Below are positions 7,049-15,182 of a stretch of 64,000 nucleotides of DNA, piece by piece; position 1 is the first letter of the stretch; each line of letters starts with the position of its first letter. The stretch lies in contig NZ_JAVIKH010000001.1 of assembly GCF_033962415.1 (NCBI RefSeq), forward strand, positions 248,001 to 312,000, written 5' to 3'. The notes under the pieces are model-generated. The model worked only from the letters and a program-made list of their open reading frames with translations, did no database searches and had not been told where the DNA came from. A program made the translations under genes and the position numbers. The DNA is from Candidatus Cetobacterium colombiensis. Lineage in GTDB: Bacteria; Fusobacteriota; Fusobacteriia; Fusobacteriales; Fusobacteriaceae.

Positions 7049-8104
7049 ATGAGAAAATTAATAATGCACTACGATATGGACGCTTTTTATGCCTCTATTG
7101 AAATTAGAGATAATCCAAAATATAAAGATAAACCTATTGTAGTGGCTGGAGGCGTCGTAACTACAGCTAGTTATCCTGCTAGAAAATTTGGGATTCATTC
7201 TGCTATGAATACTCTCGATGCTAAAAGATTATGTCCAAAACTCATTGTCCTTCCTGTAAATAAAGATAAATATTCAAAAGAATCCAAACTTATCCAAGAA
7301 CTTATTTTGAAGATAACTCATAAAGTGGAATTTATCGCTCTTGATGAAGGATTTGTAGATATAACTGATATTATTTCTAAATTTTCATCTAAAGAAAGGT
7401 TTGGAAATATATTTAGAAAAAGAATTTATGAAATTACAGGTCTCACTTGTTCCGTAGGAATTGGACCTAATAAATTAACTGCTAAAATTGCTTCAGATAT
7501 TAACAAACCTGGAGGACAGTATATTTTTAATAATGAAGATGAATTTATAGAATTTATAAAAGATAAAAAAATTCGAAAACTTCCAGGAGTTGGAAAACAA
7601 TTTGAAAAACTTTTAAATAAAAATAACATTTTATTTGTAAAAGATATATATCCTTTTTCTTTAAAAGAGTTAATTTCTAAATTTGGAGAATCTAGAGGTG
7701 GTCTTTTATACACATATAGCCGAGGAATTGATCACAGGGAAGTGGAATTTAATAAAGCAACTCATTCTATTGGAAACGAAAATACATTTCGACTTCCTTT
7801 AGATTCAGAAGAAGAAATTTCTAGAGAGATTGATCTTCTATTTCAATGGTCATACAATAGACTTAAAAAAAAACAATTTCTTACAAAAACACTTTCTTTA
7901 AAAGTTCGTTTTACCAATAGAGAAACCATCACTCGTTCAAAAACTAGATTTCTTCCTTCTGATGATAAGGTTGTTTTAAAAGAGATGTTAGATGAACTTT
8001 TAATATCATTAAATTTAACTAAAGGTATCAAACTTTTGGGAGTTTCCTTTTCTAACTTAGAAAATATATCTAATCGGCAACTTACTTTTGAAAAATTTTA
8101 TTAA
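7049..8104 (+). CDS. dinB: DNA polymerase IV (Y family)
   Basis: A 351-residue translesion polymerase. The metal-binding Asp9 and Asp11 lie in HYDMDAFYAS, and the catalytic Asp99-Glu100 lie in ALDEGFVD, a variant of the usual SLDEAYLD. GPNKLTAKIAS and KLPGVGKQFEKLL mark the palm and the helix-hairpin-helix region. The C-terminus ends with QLTFEKFY, resembling a beta-clamp-binding motif. Length is normal for DinB. It bypasses damaged template bases with low fidelity. The start follows AGGAGG. It is the first chromosomal gene beside the phage element and is intact. Confidence 0.93.
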   Translation: MRKLIMHYDMDAFYASIEIRDNPKYKDKPIVVAGGVVTTASYPARKFGIHSAMNTLDAKRLCPKLIVLPVNKDKYSKESKLIQELILKITHKVEFIALDEGFVDITDIISKFSSKERFGNIFRKRIYEITGLTCSVGIGPNKLTAKIASDINKPGGQYIFNNEDEFIEFIKDKKIRKLPGVGKQFEKLLNKNNILFVKDIYPFSLKELISKFGESRGGLLYTYSRGIDHREVEFNKATHSIGNENTFRLPLDSEEEISREIDLLFQWSYNRLKKKQFLTKTLSLKVRFTNRETITRSKTRFLPSDDKVVLKEMLDELLISLNLTKGIKLLGVSFSNLENISNRQLTFEKFY

Positions 8105-8181
8105 TTTTTTCTTAAAAAAAAAGAATTGCCTTTCTATTTAAGTATATTACGTTATCAGAATATTAAAGGAGGATCAAATTT

Positions 8182-8373
8182 ATGAAAAAAGTTATTTTAG
8201 CAAGTGTTTTCTTTAGTTTATTTTTTGTTGGTTGTTCTAGTTCTGAGCCAAAAGAAGAGCCAGTTGAAGAAGTTGCAGTTATCCAAACTACTACTAATGG
8301 TAAAGAAATGGTTGTTGCTCCTATCGAACCAGGAGAAGAAGTTACTGTTGTAACACCTCGTCTAGATAAGTAA
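8182..8373 (+). CDS. small lipoprotein
   Basis: A 63-residue precursor with a signal peptide ending in the lipobox FVGC (Cys18), then SSSEPKEEPVEE and a short Val/Thr-rich tail. The mature part of about 45 residues is too small for an enzyme. It is probably anchored to a membrane by lipidated Cys18. It starts after AAAGGAGG and is followed by its own terminator. Function unknown. Confidence 0.75.
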   Translation: MKKVILASVFFSLFFVGCSSSEPKEEPVEEVAVIQTTTNGKEMVVAPIEPGEEVTVVTPRLDK

Positions 8374-8400
8374 ATTATTGGTTAATTTATGAAAATGATA

Positions 8401-8429
8401 AAAAAGATCCCATAAACAGGGATCTTTTT
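8401..8429. terminator. bidirectional terminator
   Basis: An 11-bp stem AAAAAGATCCC/GGGATCTTTTT with T runs on both strands lies between the convergent lipoprotein and oxidoreductase genes. Confidence 0.85.
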
Positions 8430-9023
8430 TTATAAATCTATAAAACTACTTTCTGAATTTTCTTTTTTTAACTTTTCTAAAACTTTTCTATAATTTAATT
8501 TCTCATTATTTATATGCTCAATATATTCTATTACAGAATTTAAAATCTTTTCATCTGATAATCTTGGAATATCAAATAGTGCAAAATATGGTAGATACTC
8601 CATTTGAACAGCATTAGCTGTTGCTTCAAGTGGTCTTAAAAGTTCTGTTATTGTAAAGTTATTATAACTTCCACCTGTGTATGAATACTGTGGAGCTCCT
8701 ACTGAAAGGGCAACTAAAAACTCTTTTCCTTTTAATGCATTTCCATTTGGACCATAAGCCCAACCATACTCTAATACTTTATCAAAATACTCCCTCAATA
8801 AAGATGGCATACTATACCAATAAAAAGGAAACTGAAAAACAACTCTTTCCGCTTTAGAAAAAAATTGTTTTTCTAACTCAATATCTATATTTTTTTTATT
8901 ATTATAAATATCGTCTAAAAATCTTACTGTTATGTTTCTCTCTTTTTTTAACGCTTCTAACCAAACTTTATTTACCCTAGAATTTTTTAAATCTGGATGC
9001 GTTGCTATTACTAATATTTCCAT
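8430..9023 (-). CDS. flavodoxin-fold NAD(P)H:quinone oxidoreductase (KefF/MdaB-like)
   Basis: A 197-residue flavoprotein of the quinone reductase type. The FMN phosphate loop is near the N-terminus (ATHPDLKNSRVNK), and the core motif is FQFPFYWYSMPSLLREYFDK followed by the GWAYG segment. Members transfer two electrons from NAD(P)H to quinones, sometimes as ancillary subunits of potassium channels. No Kef channel is nearby. The start is two bases after the stop of the PnrA-like gene, so they share a transcript; AGAGG is the likely ribosome site. The exact substrate cannot be told. Confidence 0.82.
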   Translation of the reverse strand: MEILVIATHPDLKNSRVNKVWLEALKKERNITVRFLDDIYNNKKNIDIELEKQFFSKAERVVFQFPFYWYSMPSLLREYFDKVLEYGWAYGPNGNALKGKEFLVALSVGAPQYSYTGGSYNNFTITELLRPLEATANAVQMEYLPYFALFDIPRLSDEKILNSVIEYIEHINNEKLNYRKVLEKLKKENSESSFIDL

Positions 9024-9025
9024 AA

Positions 9026-9985
9026 TTAATTTACCTCTATTTTTCCATTTATAATATCTTCTTTTATTTTATCGACTAATTTTATATTGTCTTTTCCAAC
9101 AATATTACTTGTATATTTAAATTCTGTTGTCCCTACACCATTTTCCTTTAAACCAAAGTTATAAACTTTACCTTGAAAATTGCCATTTACAGTATCTTCA
9201 ATTACTTTATAAATTGCATTATTTACATTTTTTAACATTGATGTCAAAACTTGACCTTTAACAATATCATCTTGATCACAATCTACACCGATTCCATAAA
9301 TTTTCTTTTCTTTTACTCCCTCTAAAATACCAATCCCTGTATTTCCAGAAGCATGATATATTACATCTATACCTTGATTTGCTAAAGAATACGCATGTTC
9401 TTTTCCTTTTAATGGATCATTAAATGGTGCATCACCACCTACATACGTAGTTATAACTGAAATTTCTGGATTTATATATTTTGCTCCTTGTTCATAACCT
9501 GATTTAAATCTATTTATTAAAGGTATATCTAAGGCTCCTATAAATCCTATTTTTCCACTTTTACTCATCTTAGCTGCTATAGCACCAACTAAAAATGATC
9601 CTTGACTTTCATCGAATACTAATGAAGCGATATTTGCTCCTTCTTTAGCTCTCGTATCAACTATTGCATACTTTGTATTAGGAAATTTTGAACTAATCTC
9701 CTCCATAGCATCTTGAGCTGTATAAGACGTTGCAATTATTAAATCAAATCCATTTTGAGAATACTCTTCTAAAAAATATGCATCTTCCATCCAAGAATTT
9801 GGCTCCACATATTTAACCTCAATATCAAAATCTTTTTGAGCTTTTAATAGTCCCGCATAAGCCGAATCATTAAAAGATTTGTCTCCTAATCCTCCCATAG
9901 CTAAAATTAATCCTACTTTTATAGGAGCCGTTAGAACCGTTATTGAAACAAGTAAAAAAACAACCAAATTAAAAATTTTTTTCAT
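9026..9985 (-). CDS. BMP/PnrA-like substrate-binding protein
   Basis: A 319-residue exported protein. A signal peptide (residues 1-19, ending VLTA) precedes the mature start PIKVGLILAMGGLGDKSFND, the signature of the basic membrane protein/PnrA family. Later motifs are DTRAKEGANIASLVFDESQG and GVDCDQDD. These proteins bind nucleosides or similar ligands for ABC importers. There is no lipobox Cys, so it should be soluble in the periplasm. No permease or ATPase gene lies beside it; it is coupled to the flavodoxin-fold oxidoreductase. The ligand is unknown. Confidence 0.88.
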   Translation of the reverse strand: MKKIFNLVVFLLVSITVLTAPIKVGLILAMGGLGDKSFNDSAYAGLLKAQKDFDIEVKYVEPNSWMEDAYFLEEYSQNGFDLIIATSYTAQDAMEEISSKFPNTKYAIVDTRAKEGANIASLVFDESQGSFLVGAIAAKMSKSGKIGFIGALDIPLINRFKSGYEQGAKYINPEISVITTYVGGDAPFNDPLKGKEHAYSLANQGIDVIYHASGNTGIGILEGVKEKKIYGIGVDCDQDDIVKGQVLTSMLKNVNNAIYKVIEDTVNGNFQGKVYNFGLKENGVGTTEFKYTSNIVGKDNIKLVDKIKEDIINGKIEVN

Positions 9986-10037
9986 AAAAAACCCTCCCCA
10001 ATTTAATATTTATTATTATATATTAAATTTAAAAAAA

Positions 10038-10059
10038 GAGCTATCAAAAACGATAGCTC
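10038..10059 (-). terminator. terminator of the porin gene
   Basis: An 8-bp stem GAGCTATC/GATAGCTC with six-base loop, followed on the minus strand by seven T residues. Confidence 0.85.
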
Positions 10060-10073
10060 CATAACTTTATTTA

Positions 10074-11105
10074 TTAAAAATCATATGTCATACTAACTCC
10101 ACCTTGTGGTTGTAACTTCCAATCTTTTTCTGTAGATCCCCAAACTTGGTTAGAGTATTTTACTTGAGCAAATACTGAGAATGATAAATCATCACTGTAG
10201 TTATATGTTACTTCTAATTGTGGTAATGCAAATATTGAATATGTACTTTTATTATTTCCACTGTCAACTGCTGGTCCTAACCACTCATATATTTGATTTC
10301 CTACTATAAACGGATCCCATGCTGCACTTCTATTAGATGAAATATATGGGTCAAATCCTCCAGTAAAATTAAATGCTAAAGATGTTTGATCATTAAATTT
10401 ATATAATTCTTTTGAATAACCCAACCAAGCTAAAACCATAAAGTAATTAGCTGAATTATAGTTAGTTCCTGTTGTTTGATTTTCAATTTCAAAGCTTCCT
10501 GTATACCACTCTCTAAATGCATATGCATTAAATGTAAATGTAAAATCTGCTGGTAATTGCCAATTTGTTAATAAACTTAAAATTCCTGTATTTACATGAC
10601 CTGAAGGTCCTTTTGTTTGCCAACCATAAATATACATAGGTGATATCGCCACTTGAGTTGCCTTAATATATTCACCTTTTGGTATATAATCTACAAAGTC
10701 AAATGCCGTTTGAGCAAAAACATATGTTTGATTTGTACCAGTAAATTCTGCTTCATTCTCCACCATCAATGATGATGTCCACTTTATTTTAGAATCTCCC
10801 AAAAGACCATGATTATAACTTAAAGTAGCTTTAGGTCCACTGAAATTATTGTTTTGTTGATTTTCTCCACCATTATAATCATACATATTCCATACTCTAT
10901 CCCATTGTAAACTAATATTCCAATCTTTTGCAAAATTATAGCTTAATACAGCTGATGGGTGTGAAGATTCTGTTTTATACTTTCCTGCATTCCCATAAAA
11001 AGTTTGAGTAATTCCTAAACTACCATTTGGTACAAAGTCATCCGCATACATTGCACTCGTTAAAAGTAAAGAACCTATAAGTGTTTTTAAGAATATTTTT
11101 TTCAT
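10074..11105 (-). CDS. FomA-like outer-membrane porin
   Basis: A 343-residue precursor with a signal peptide (residues 1-21, ending AMYA). The mature chain alternates aromatic and polar residues, as in transmembrane beta strands, and ends in TYDF with a terminal Phe, the usual signal for outer-membrane insertion. Length and composition resemble the fusobacterial major outer-membrane protein family. The gene stands alone with a terminator and GGGAGG ribosome site. This supports a diderm envelope. The exact porin class is by resemblance only. Confidence 0.75.
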   Translation of the reverse strand: MKKIFLKTLIGSLLLTSAMYADDFVPNGSLGITQTFYGNAGKYKTESSHPSAVLSYNFAKDWNISLQWDRVWNMYDYNGGENQQNNNFSGPKATLSYNHGLLGDSKIKWTSSLMVENEAEFTGTNQTYVFAQTAFDFVDYIPKGEYIKATQVAISPMYIYGWQTKGPSGHVNTGILSLLTNWQLPADFTFTFNAYAFREWYTGSFEIENQTTGTNYNSANYFMVLAWLGYSKELYKFNDQTSLAFNFTGGFDPYISSNRSAAWDPFIVGNQIYEWLGPAVDSGNNKSTYSIFALPQLEVTYNYSDDLSFSVFAQVKYSNQVWGSTEKDWKLQPQGGVSMTYDF

Positions 11106-11252
11106 AATTTACCTCCCAATAATAAATTATTTTTCATCTATATTTCAGTTTAATATACAATAGATTTCTTATTTTTCCTTCTATAAATAAAAGGATTTAA
11201 AAAATATTTCCGAATAAAATTAATAATTATTCCCTAGAGGAGGTTTAAATTT

Positions 11253-11876
11253 ATGATAAAAAAAATTTCTATTTTATTTTCTTTTTTATTACTTTTTTTA
11301 CAAGGATGTAGTGCTTTAAATAGTAAAGTTGTCGCAGTAGATTCTTACTCTACTATGCAATCTTATGGTGGTAGTTATTATCTTTCTACGAATACCCCTG
11401 GTTTACAGCTTCAACAACAATCTTTTGAAATTTTACTTCAAAATATGTTAGCTACTAAGGGATATACAAGAACATATAATCAAAATACCGCTCTTTATAA
11501 TATTGTTTATAACTATAAAATTAAGGGACCATATACTAGTTTAGAATCATATCCTGCTCCTATAAACCCTTGGTGGAACGGACCTTACGGTGGAATTTAT
11601 AATGGATTTTATGGAGATATGTGGGTAAATTCAATTAGTGCTTCTACATATTTTGTTAAAAGATTAGAACTTTCAGCTTATACAAAAAATAATAACGCTA
11701 TATGGCAGGTTATTGGAAGTTTTAAAAGTGACAACTCTGATATGAGAGATAGTTTTCCGTATTTAGTATCTGCTATTTCAAATTATGTTAATACAAATTC
11801 AAATAAAGTTGTTTACCTTAATGTTGAAGAAAATTCTCAAACTGGTCAATATATAGCTACTCCATCTATGTGGTAA
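11253..11876 (+). CDS. lipoprotein, DUF4136-like
   Basis: A 207-residue precursor with lipobox LQGC (Cys19). The mature part contains DSYSTMQSYGGSYYLS, then FEILLQNMLATKGYTRT and ALYNIVYNYKIKG. The pattern of a short strand, a helix with conserved LATKGY and a following strand recalls DUF4136 lipoproteins. A Gly/Trp/Tyr-rich segment (about residues 104-128) is likely a surface loop. It is divergent from the porin gene, with an AGAGGAGG site, and is monocistronic. Function unknown. Confidence 0.72.
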   Translation: MIKKISILFSFLLLFLQGCSALNSKVVAVDSYSTMQSYGGSYYLSTNTPGLQLQQQSFEILLQNMLATKGYTRTYNQNTALYNIVYNYKIKGPYTSLESYPAPINPWWNGPYGGIYNGFYGDMWVNSISASTYFVKRLELSAYTKNNNAIWQVIGSFKSDNSDMRDSFPYLVSAISNYVNTNSNKVVYLNVEENSQTGQYIATPSMW

Positions 11877-11880
11877 AATA

Positions 11881-11904
11881 AAAGGATCTATCTCTAGATC
11901 CTTT
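11881..11904. terminator. bidirectional terminator
   Basis: A 10-bp stem AAAGGATCTA/TAGATCCTTT with a T run on the plus strand lies between the convergent lipoprotein and ferredoxin-like genes. Confidence 0.8.
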
Positions 11905-11909
11905 TTTTA

Positions 11910-12080
11910 TTATTCCTGTTCAAATATTGATTCTATTCTTTCTATGCATCTTCCACAAGAAGAACCTGCACCTGTTGCATCAAGTACTTCTACTAAAGTT
12001 GTTGCACCATTTTCAATAGCATCTATAACTTTTCCTAAGGTTACTCCTTTGCAGTAACATAATATTTTATCTTCAGACAT
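11910..12080 (-). CDS. BFD-like [2Fe-2S] protein
   Basis: A 56-residue protein with four cysteines at 8, 10, 42 and 45, in ILCYCKGV and SSCGRC. This C-x-C and C-x2-C spacing is that of the bacterioferritin-associated ferredoxin [2Fe-2S] fold. Such domains carry electrons, either alone or as part of larger flavoenzymes. A GTG four codons upstream is in frame, but GGAGG lies right behind it, so the ATG at 12080 is the better start. A strong promoter (12103-12131) drives it. No partner enzyme is adjacent. Confidence 0.82.
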   Translation of the reverse strand: MSEDKILCYCKGVTLGKVIDAIENGATTLVEVLDATGAGSSCGRCIERIESIFEQE

Positions 12081-12102
12081 GTTAACCTCCACTTTTTATT
12101 TA

Positions 12103-12131
12103 ATTATACCAAAAAAGTGTTGTTTAATCAA
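12103..12131 (-). promoter_or_regulatory. promoter of the BFD-like gene
   Basis: Minus-strand TTGATT (12126-12131), 17-base spacer, TATAAT (12103-12108). Confidence 0.7.
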
Positions 12132-12145
12132 ATTTTTTTGTTATT

Positions 12146-12174
12146 TTGCAAATAATTTTAAAATAAGTTATACT
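12146..12174 (+). promoter_or_regulatory. promoter of the XRE-cupin regulator
   Basis: TTGCAA (12146-12151), 17-base spacer, TATACT (12169-12174), about 37 bases before the start codon. Confidence 0.6.
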
Positions 12175-12210
12175 TTAAATAAGAAGAAATAATATTAGGA
12201 GAGTTTTTAA

Positions 12211-12756
12211 ATGGATGAAATTAATTTAGGATTAAAAATAAAAAAATTTAGAACAGATAAAAATTTAAGTCTTAAAGAACTTGCACAAAAAATAAATTCA
12301 ACATCTGCACTTTTAAGTCAAATTGAAAAAGGAGTCACAAATCCCTCTATAAATACCTTAAATAGTCTTTCTAAAGCTTTAGACATTCCTTTATATAGAT
12401 TTTTTTTAAAAGAATCTTTACAAAAGGTACATATTGTTAGAGCCAAAGATCGTAAAATTATTAAACCTAACAAAGAAGAGGGGATTTCATATGAAGTTTT
12501 AAGTCCTGAACCTCAAACTCATATGGAATTTATGATTTTAAATTTAGAAGCTCATTCAACTTCTAAAGAAAATGAAATCGGACATGATGGACAAGAAGTT
12601 GCATTTATTTTGGAAGGAGAAGTACAACTTAATACAGAAGAAAAAAGCTTTACACTTTTTGAAGGAGATAGTATAAAAATTGAAAAATTTGTAAAACACA
12701 ATTGGTCTAATATCACTTCAAAAAATGCAAAGGTAATTTTTGCTGTAACAATTTAA
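12211..12756 (+). CDS. XRE-family regulator with cupin domain
   Basis: A 181-residue transcription factor. Residues 8-62 form an XRE helix-turn-helix (KKFRTDKNLSLKELAQKI, then LLSQIEKGVTNPSINTL). Residues 105-180 form a small cupin barrel with GHDGQEVAFILEGEVQL and EGDSIKIEKFVKHNW. This two-domain layout is that of the SutR/PuuR-type regulators, where the cupin senses a small ligand. The target is unknown; it is divergent from the BFD-like ferredoxin gene and may control it. The start follows AGGAGAG. Confidence 0.85.
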   Translation: MDEINLGLKIKKFRTDKNLSLKELAQKINSTSALLSQIEKGVTNPSINTLNSLSKALDIPLYRFFLKESLQKVHIVRAKDRKIIKPNKEEGISYEVLSPEPQTHMEFMILNLEAHSTSKENEIGHDGQEVAFILEGEVQLNTEEKSFTLFEGDSIKIEKFVKHNWSNITSKNAKVIFAVTI

Positions 12757-12760
12757 TTTT

Positions 12761-12788
12761 AAAGGGATAATTTCAAAATTATCCCTTT
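12761..12788. terminator. bidirectional terminator
   Basis: A 13-bp stem AAAGGGATAATTT/AAATTATCCCTTT with T runs on both sides separates convergent genes. Confidence 0.85.
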
Positions 12789-13385
12789 TTATTTCTCAGC
12801 TACGATAAATCTAACTACATCTCCTAGCATCACATTCTCACTCCTAACCTTAGTAAATCCAGACTCTCTAATTGTTTTTTCCGTTTCCCTTAAAAGAGAG
12901 GTTCCTAATATCCAAGTTGTAAAAATATTTAAAAATTTAAGGGCAATATTTAGTATAGGATTTTTACTTTTCATATGTTCAATAAAAACAACTTTTCCAC
13001 CTTTTTTTAAAACTCTATATATTTCACTAATCCCTTTTTTAGGATTTGGAACAGTACAAAAAACACATGATGAAAAAACAGAGTCAAAAGTTTCATTAGC
13101 AAAAGACATATTTTCAATATCCATCTCTAAAAGTTTTATATTTTTCAAATCTAATGCCTTAGCTTTTTCTTTTGCTATATTTAACATACCTATTGAAAAA
13201 TCTATTCCTGTTACATCTGAATTTTTTCCGTAGTATTTTAAAGTCGCTCCACTTCCAATTCCTACTTCTAAAATTTTTCCACTTAATGTATCTATTCCTT
13301 TTTCTTTTATTTTATTCATAGGCATTTTTTCTTCCATTTTATCAAATAACTTTGCAATCCTACTATATTTATCTTTAGTCTCCAT
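12789..13385 (-). CDS. class I SAM-dependent methyltransferase
   Basis: A 198-residue methyltransferase of the UbiE/Methyltransf_11 type. SAM-binding motif I is LEVGIGSGATLKYY (about residues 38-51), the acidic motif II follows at VTGIDFS, and VLKKGGKVVFIEHMKS (about 125-140) is the post-motif-III strand. There is no membrane segment. The acceptor cannot be predicted; this group includes quinone, phospholipid and small-molecule methyltransferases. It is divergent from the DUF523 gene, with a perfect palindrome in the shared promoter region. Confidence 0.8.
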   Translation of the reverse strand: METKDKYSRIAKLFDKMEEKMPMNKIKEKGIDTLSGKILEVGIGSGATLKYYGKNSDVTGIDFSIGMLNIAKEKAKALDLKNIKLLEMDIENMSFANETFDSVFSSCVFCTVPNPKKGISEIYRVLKKGGKVVFIEHMKSKNPILNIALKFLNIFTTWILGTSLLRETEKTIRESGFTKVRSENVMLGDVVRFIVAEK

Positions 13386-13431
13386 TTTTTCTCCTCAATT
13401 TTATTTCCTTGAAAAAGGATTGAATTTTACG

Positions 13432-13447
13432 AATAGTATATACTATT
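13432..13447. promoter_or_regulatory. 16-bp perfect palindrome in divergent promoter
   Basis: AATAGTATATACTATT lies between the methyltransferase and DUF523 genes, overlapping a plausible rightward promoter that begins TTGAAT at 13420. It is a candidate operator for a dimeric repressor. Confidence 0.45.
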
Positions 13448-13472
13448 AAACATATATATACAAGGAGGCTTT

Positions 13473-14402
13473 ATGGAAAATCTTTTAAATAGAAAACTTC
13501 GATTAGGTATTGCTGCATGTCAATTTGGTGCTAAGGTAAGATACAACGGAAAAGGAATTGACCTTACTCAATACTTAGGAAGAGATCGTGGACAATTTAT
13601 TTGGACGCCTGTTTGTCCTGAGGTAATGAGTGGAATGGGTGTTCCTAGACCTAGCATAAAACTTTCTGGTGGAAATGGTTTTGATTTTTGGAAAAATGAA
13701 GCAAATGTAAAAAATAAAGAGGGACAAAATAAAAATGAAATGATAAAAAAAGGAGCTCTCGCATGTTTAGAAACTTTAGAAAGGGCTAATATAGATGCCT
13801 ATATTTTTATGGAAGGAAGTCCATCTTGTGGAGTTTATAGAACAAGTCTTAAAAATCAGCGTCTTGGTAATCCTCCTGGAGTTTTTGGAGCCTTACTTCT
13901 AGAAAAAAATATTTTTTTAATTAGTTCAATTGATTTACAAAGTCCAGTTAGATGGTGGGATTGGAAGAGACGACTTGTTGCTTTTGTTTGGATAAAAGAA
14001 CAAAATATTAATTCAAAAGAAATTTTAAAAGAGATTTGGGATAAAGTTAAATATGTTTTATATGAATTGCATGAAGAAGAAGCTAAAGTTATTAGAGATA
14101 AAATAAGAGAACTTTTAAAATCTTCTGAAGAACCAGATGCAGAGTTTTATGAAACTATTAAATTAGAAATTTTAAATTTACTTAGAAAACCAGCTGAATT
14201 AGAAAATATAAAAAGATGCTTATGGGCTAACTATGTGAATTTAAAAAATAAAGAGAATATTGAAGTAGAGGAAATTTATGAACCTCATGTTTTAAGAAAT
14301 ATGACACATATTGCTCAAGAACTTTTAGGAATAGAAATCGAAGTTCGTAAAAAGAATCTTCTTTTTAGAAGTTCTCCTATTAATTACAAACCTGATAGAT
14401 AA
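13473..14402 (+). CDS. DUF523 protein with C-terminal extension
   Basis: A 309-residue protein. Residues 8-155 match DUF523: a conserved Cys in IAACQFGAKVRYNGKG, then WTPVCPEVMSGMGVPRP and EGSPSCGVY. Three conserved Cys positions suggest metal or cluster binding. DUF523 is usually about 150 residues. Here a further 150 mostly helical residues follow (WWDWKRRLVAFVW onward) that do not look to me like the DUF1722 partner often fused to it. Function unknown. It starts after AAGGAGG and ends at a strong terminator. Confidence 0.78.
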   Translation: MENLLNRKLRLGIAACQFGAKVRYNGKGIDLTQYLGRDRGQFIWTPVCPEVMSGMGVPRPSIKLSGGNGFDFWKNEANVKNKEGQNKNEMIKKGALACLETLERANIDAYIFMEGSPSCGVYRTSLKNQRLGNPPGVFGALLLEKNIFLISSIDLQSPVRWWDWKRRLVAFVWIKEQNINSKEILKEIWDKVKYVLYELHEEEAKVIRDKIRELLKSSEEPDAEFYETIKLEILNLLRKPAELENIKRCLWANYVNLKNKENIEVEEIYEPHVLRNMTHIAQELLGIEIEVRKKNLLFRSSPINYKPDR

Positions 14403-14410
14403 TTCTTTCA

Positions 14411-14454
14411 AAAAAAGAAAAAAGACCGTGTCTACTCAGTCTTTTTTCTTTTTT
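14411..14454 (+). terminator. long terminator hairpin
   Basis: A 16-bp stem of AAAAAAGAAAAAAGAC and its complement with a 12-base loop, followed by further T residues. It serves the DUF523 gene and may act on the opposing small gene as well. Confidence 0.8.
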
Positions 14455-14487
14455 CACTTTATTATCCACACTTTATCTAAAAATAGT

Positions 14488-14721
14488 TTATCTCATTTTA
14501 TTTATCACAAAGCTCACATTCTTACCACTTACATCTGCAAGTTGTTCTTCATCAATAGGCTTAACTTTAGATACATTATTTTCATAATTAAATATCTCTT
14601 GAGTCTTAGTGATTACAGAATCTTTTAGAGAAAATTGGTTATTTTCACTTTTTAAACCTCTTGCATATATATTCATTGCTAAAAACAATCCTATTACAAT
14701 ATATACAATTTTCTTACTCAT
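14488..14721 (-). CDS. small exported hypothetical protein
   Basis: A 77-residue precursor with a clear signal peptide (residues 1-20, KKIVYIVIGLFLAMNIYA, cleavage after IYA). The mature 57 residues are polar, with KDSVITKTQEIFNYENN and a C-terminal segment that looks helical and basic. No Cys and no lipobox, so it should be periplasmic or secreted. GGAGG lies nine bases ahead of the ATG. I do not recognise the family. Confidence 0.6.
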   Translation of the reverse strand: MSKKIVYIVIGLFLAMNIYARGLKSENNQFSLKDSVITKTQEIFNYENNVSKVKPIDEEQLADVSGKNVSFVINKMR

Positions 14722-14879
14722 TTTGATCTGCCTCCATATATTTCATATAGTGTAAATATACTCCTTTTCATATAAATTGTCAATGACATTATATAAATAT
14801 TGAATAGTCAGTTCATTTATTTTGTATATGTTTTTCATATTTTTAATTTATGTTTGTTTTAAGATTGTTAAGTATTGTT

Positions 14880-15161
14880 TTAAAACTCTTTTAATATTTT
14901 TTCTACATCGTCATATCTAACTTTACCTTTCAATAAAACTTCTTCCATTTTATTTTCTTTTAATTGATATGAGCTTTTACAAGACCTACAAGCTATTATA
15001 TGACTTTTTCTTAATGTAATTATCGGTATAAAAAAGAGCTCTAAAACTTTTCTTATAGCATATAGTTCAACTTTTTCTGATAAACATCCTGTACACTCAA
15101 AGTCAACATCTCTGATTTTCTCTTCTGAGTTTTTTATACCGAAAATCCCTATAAATATCAT
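14880..15161 (-). CDS. small zinc-ribbon protein, last gene of the cobalamin operon
   Basis: A 93-residue protein with two Cys pairs, Cys23-x2-Cys26 and Cys58-x2-Cys61, separated by a hydrophobic segment (YAIRKVLELFFIPIITL). This matches the zinc-ribbon family often annotated zinc_ribbon_15. It starts 21 bases after the cbiJ stop with a GAGGGGG site and no terminator between them, so it is probably co-transcribed with the cobalamin genes. No role in cobalamin synthesis is known to me for this family. It may simply be carried on the transcript. Confidence 0.65.
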   Translation of the reverse strand: MIFIGIFGIKNSEEKIRDVDFECTGCLSEKVELYAIRKVLELFFIPIITLRKSHIIACRSCKSSYQLKENKMEEVLLKGKVRYDDVEKILKEF

Positions 15162-15182
15162 CTTAATTCCCCCTCTTATTAT

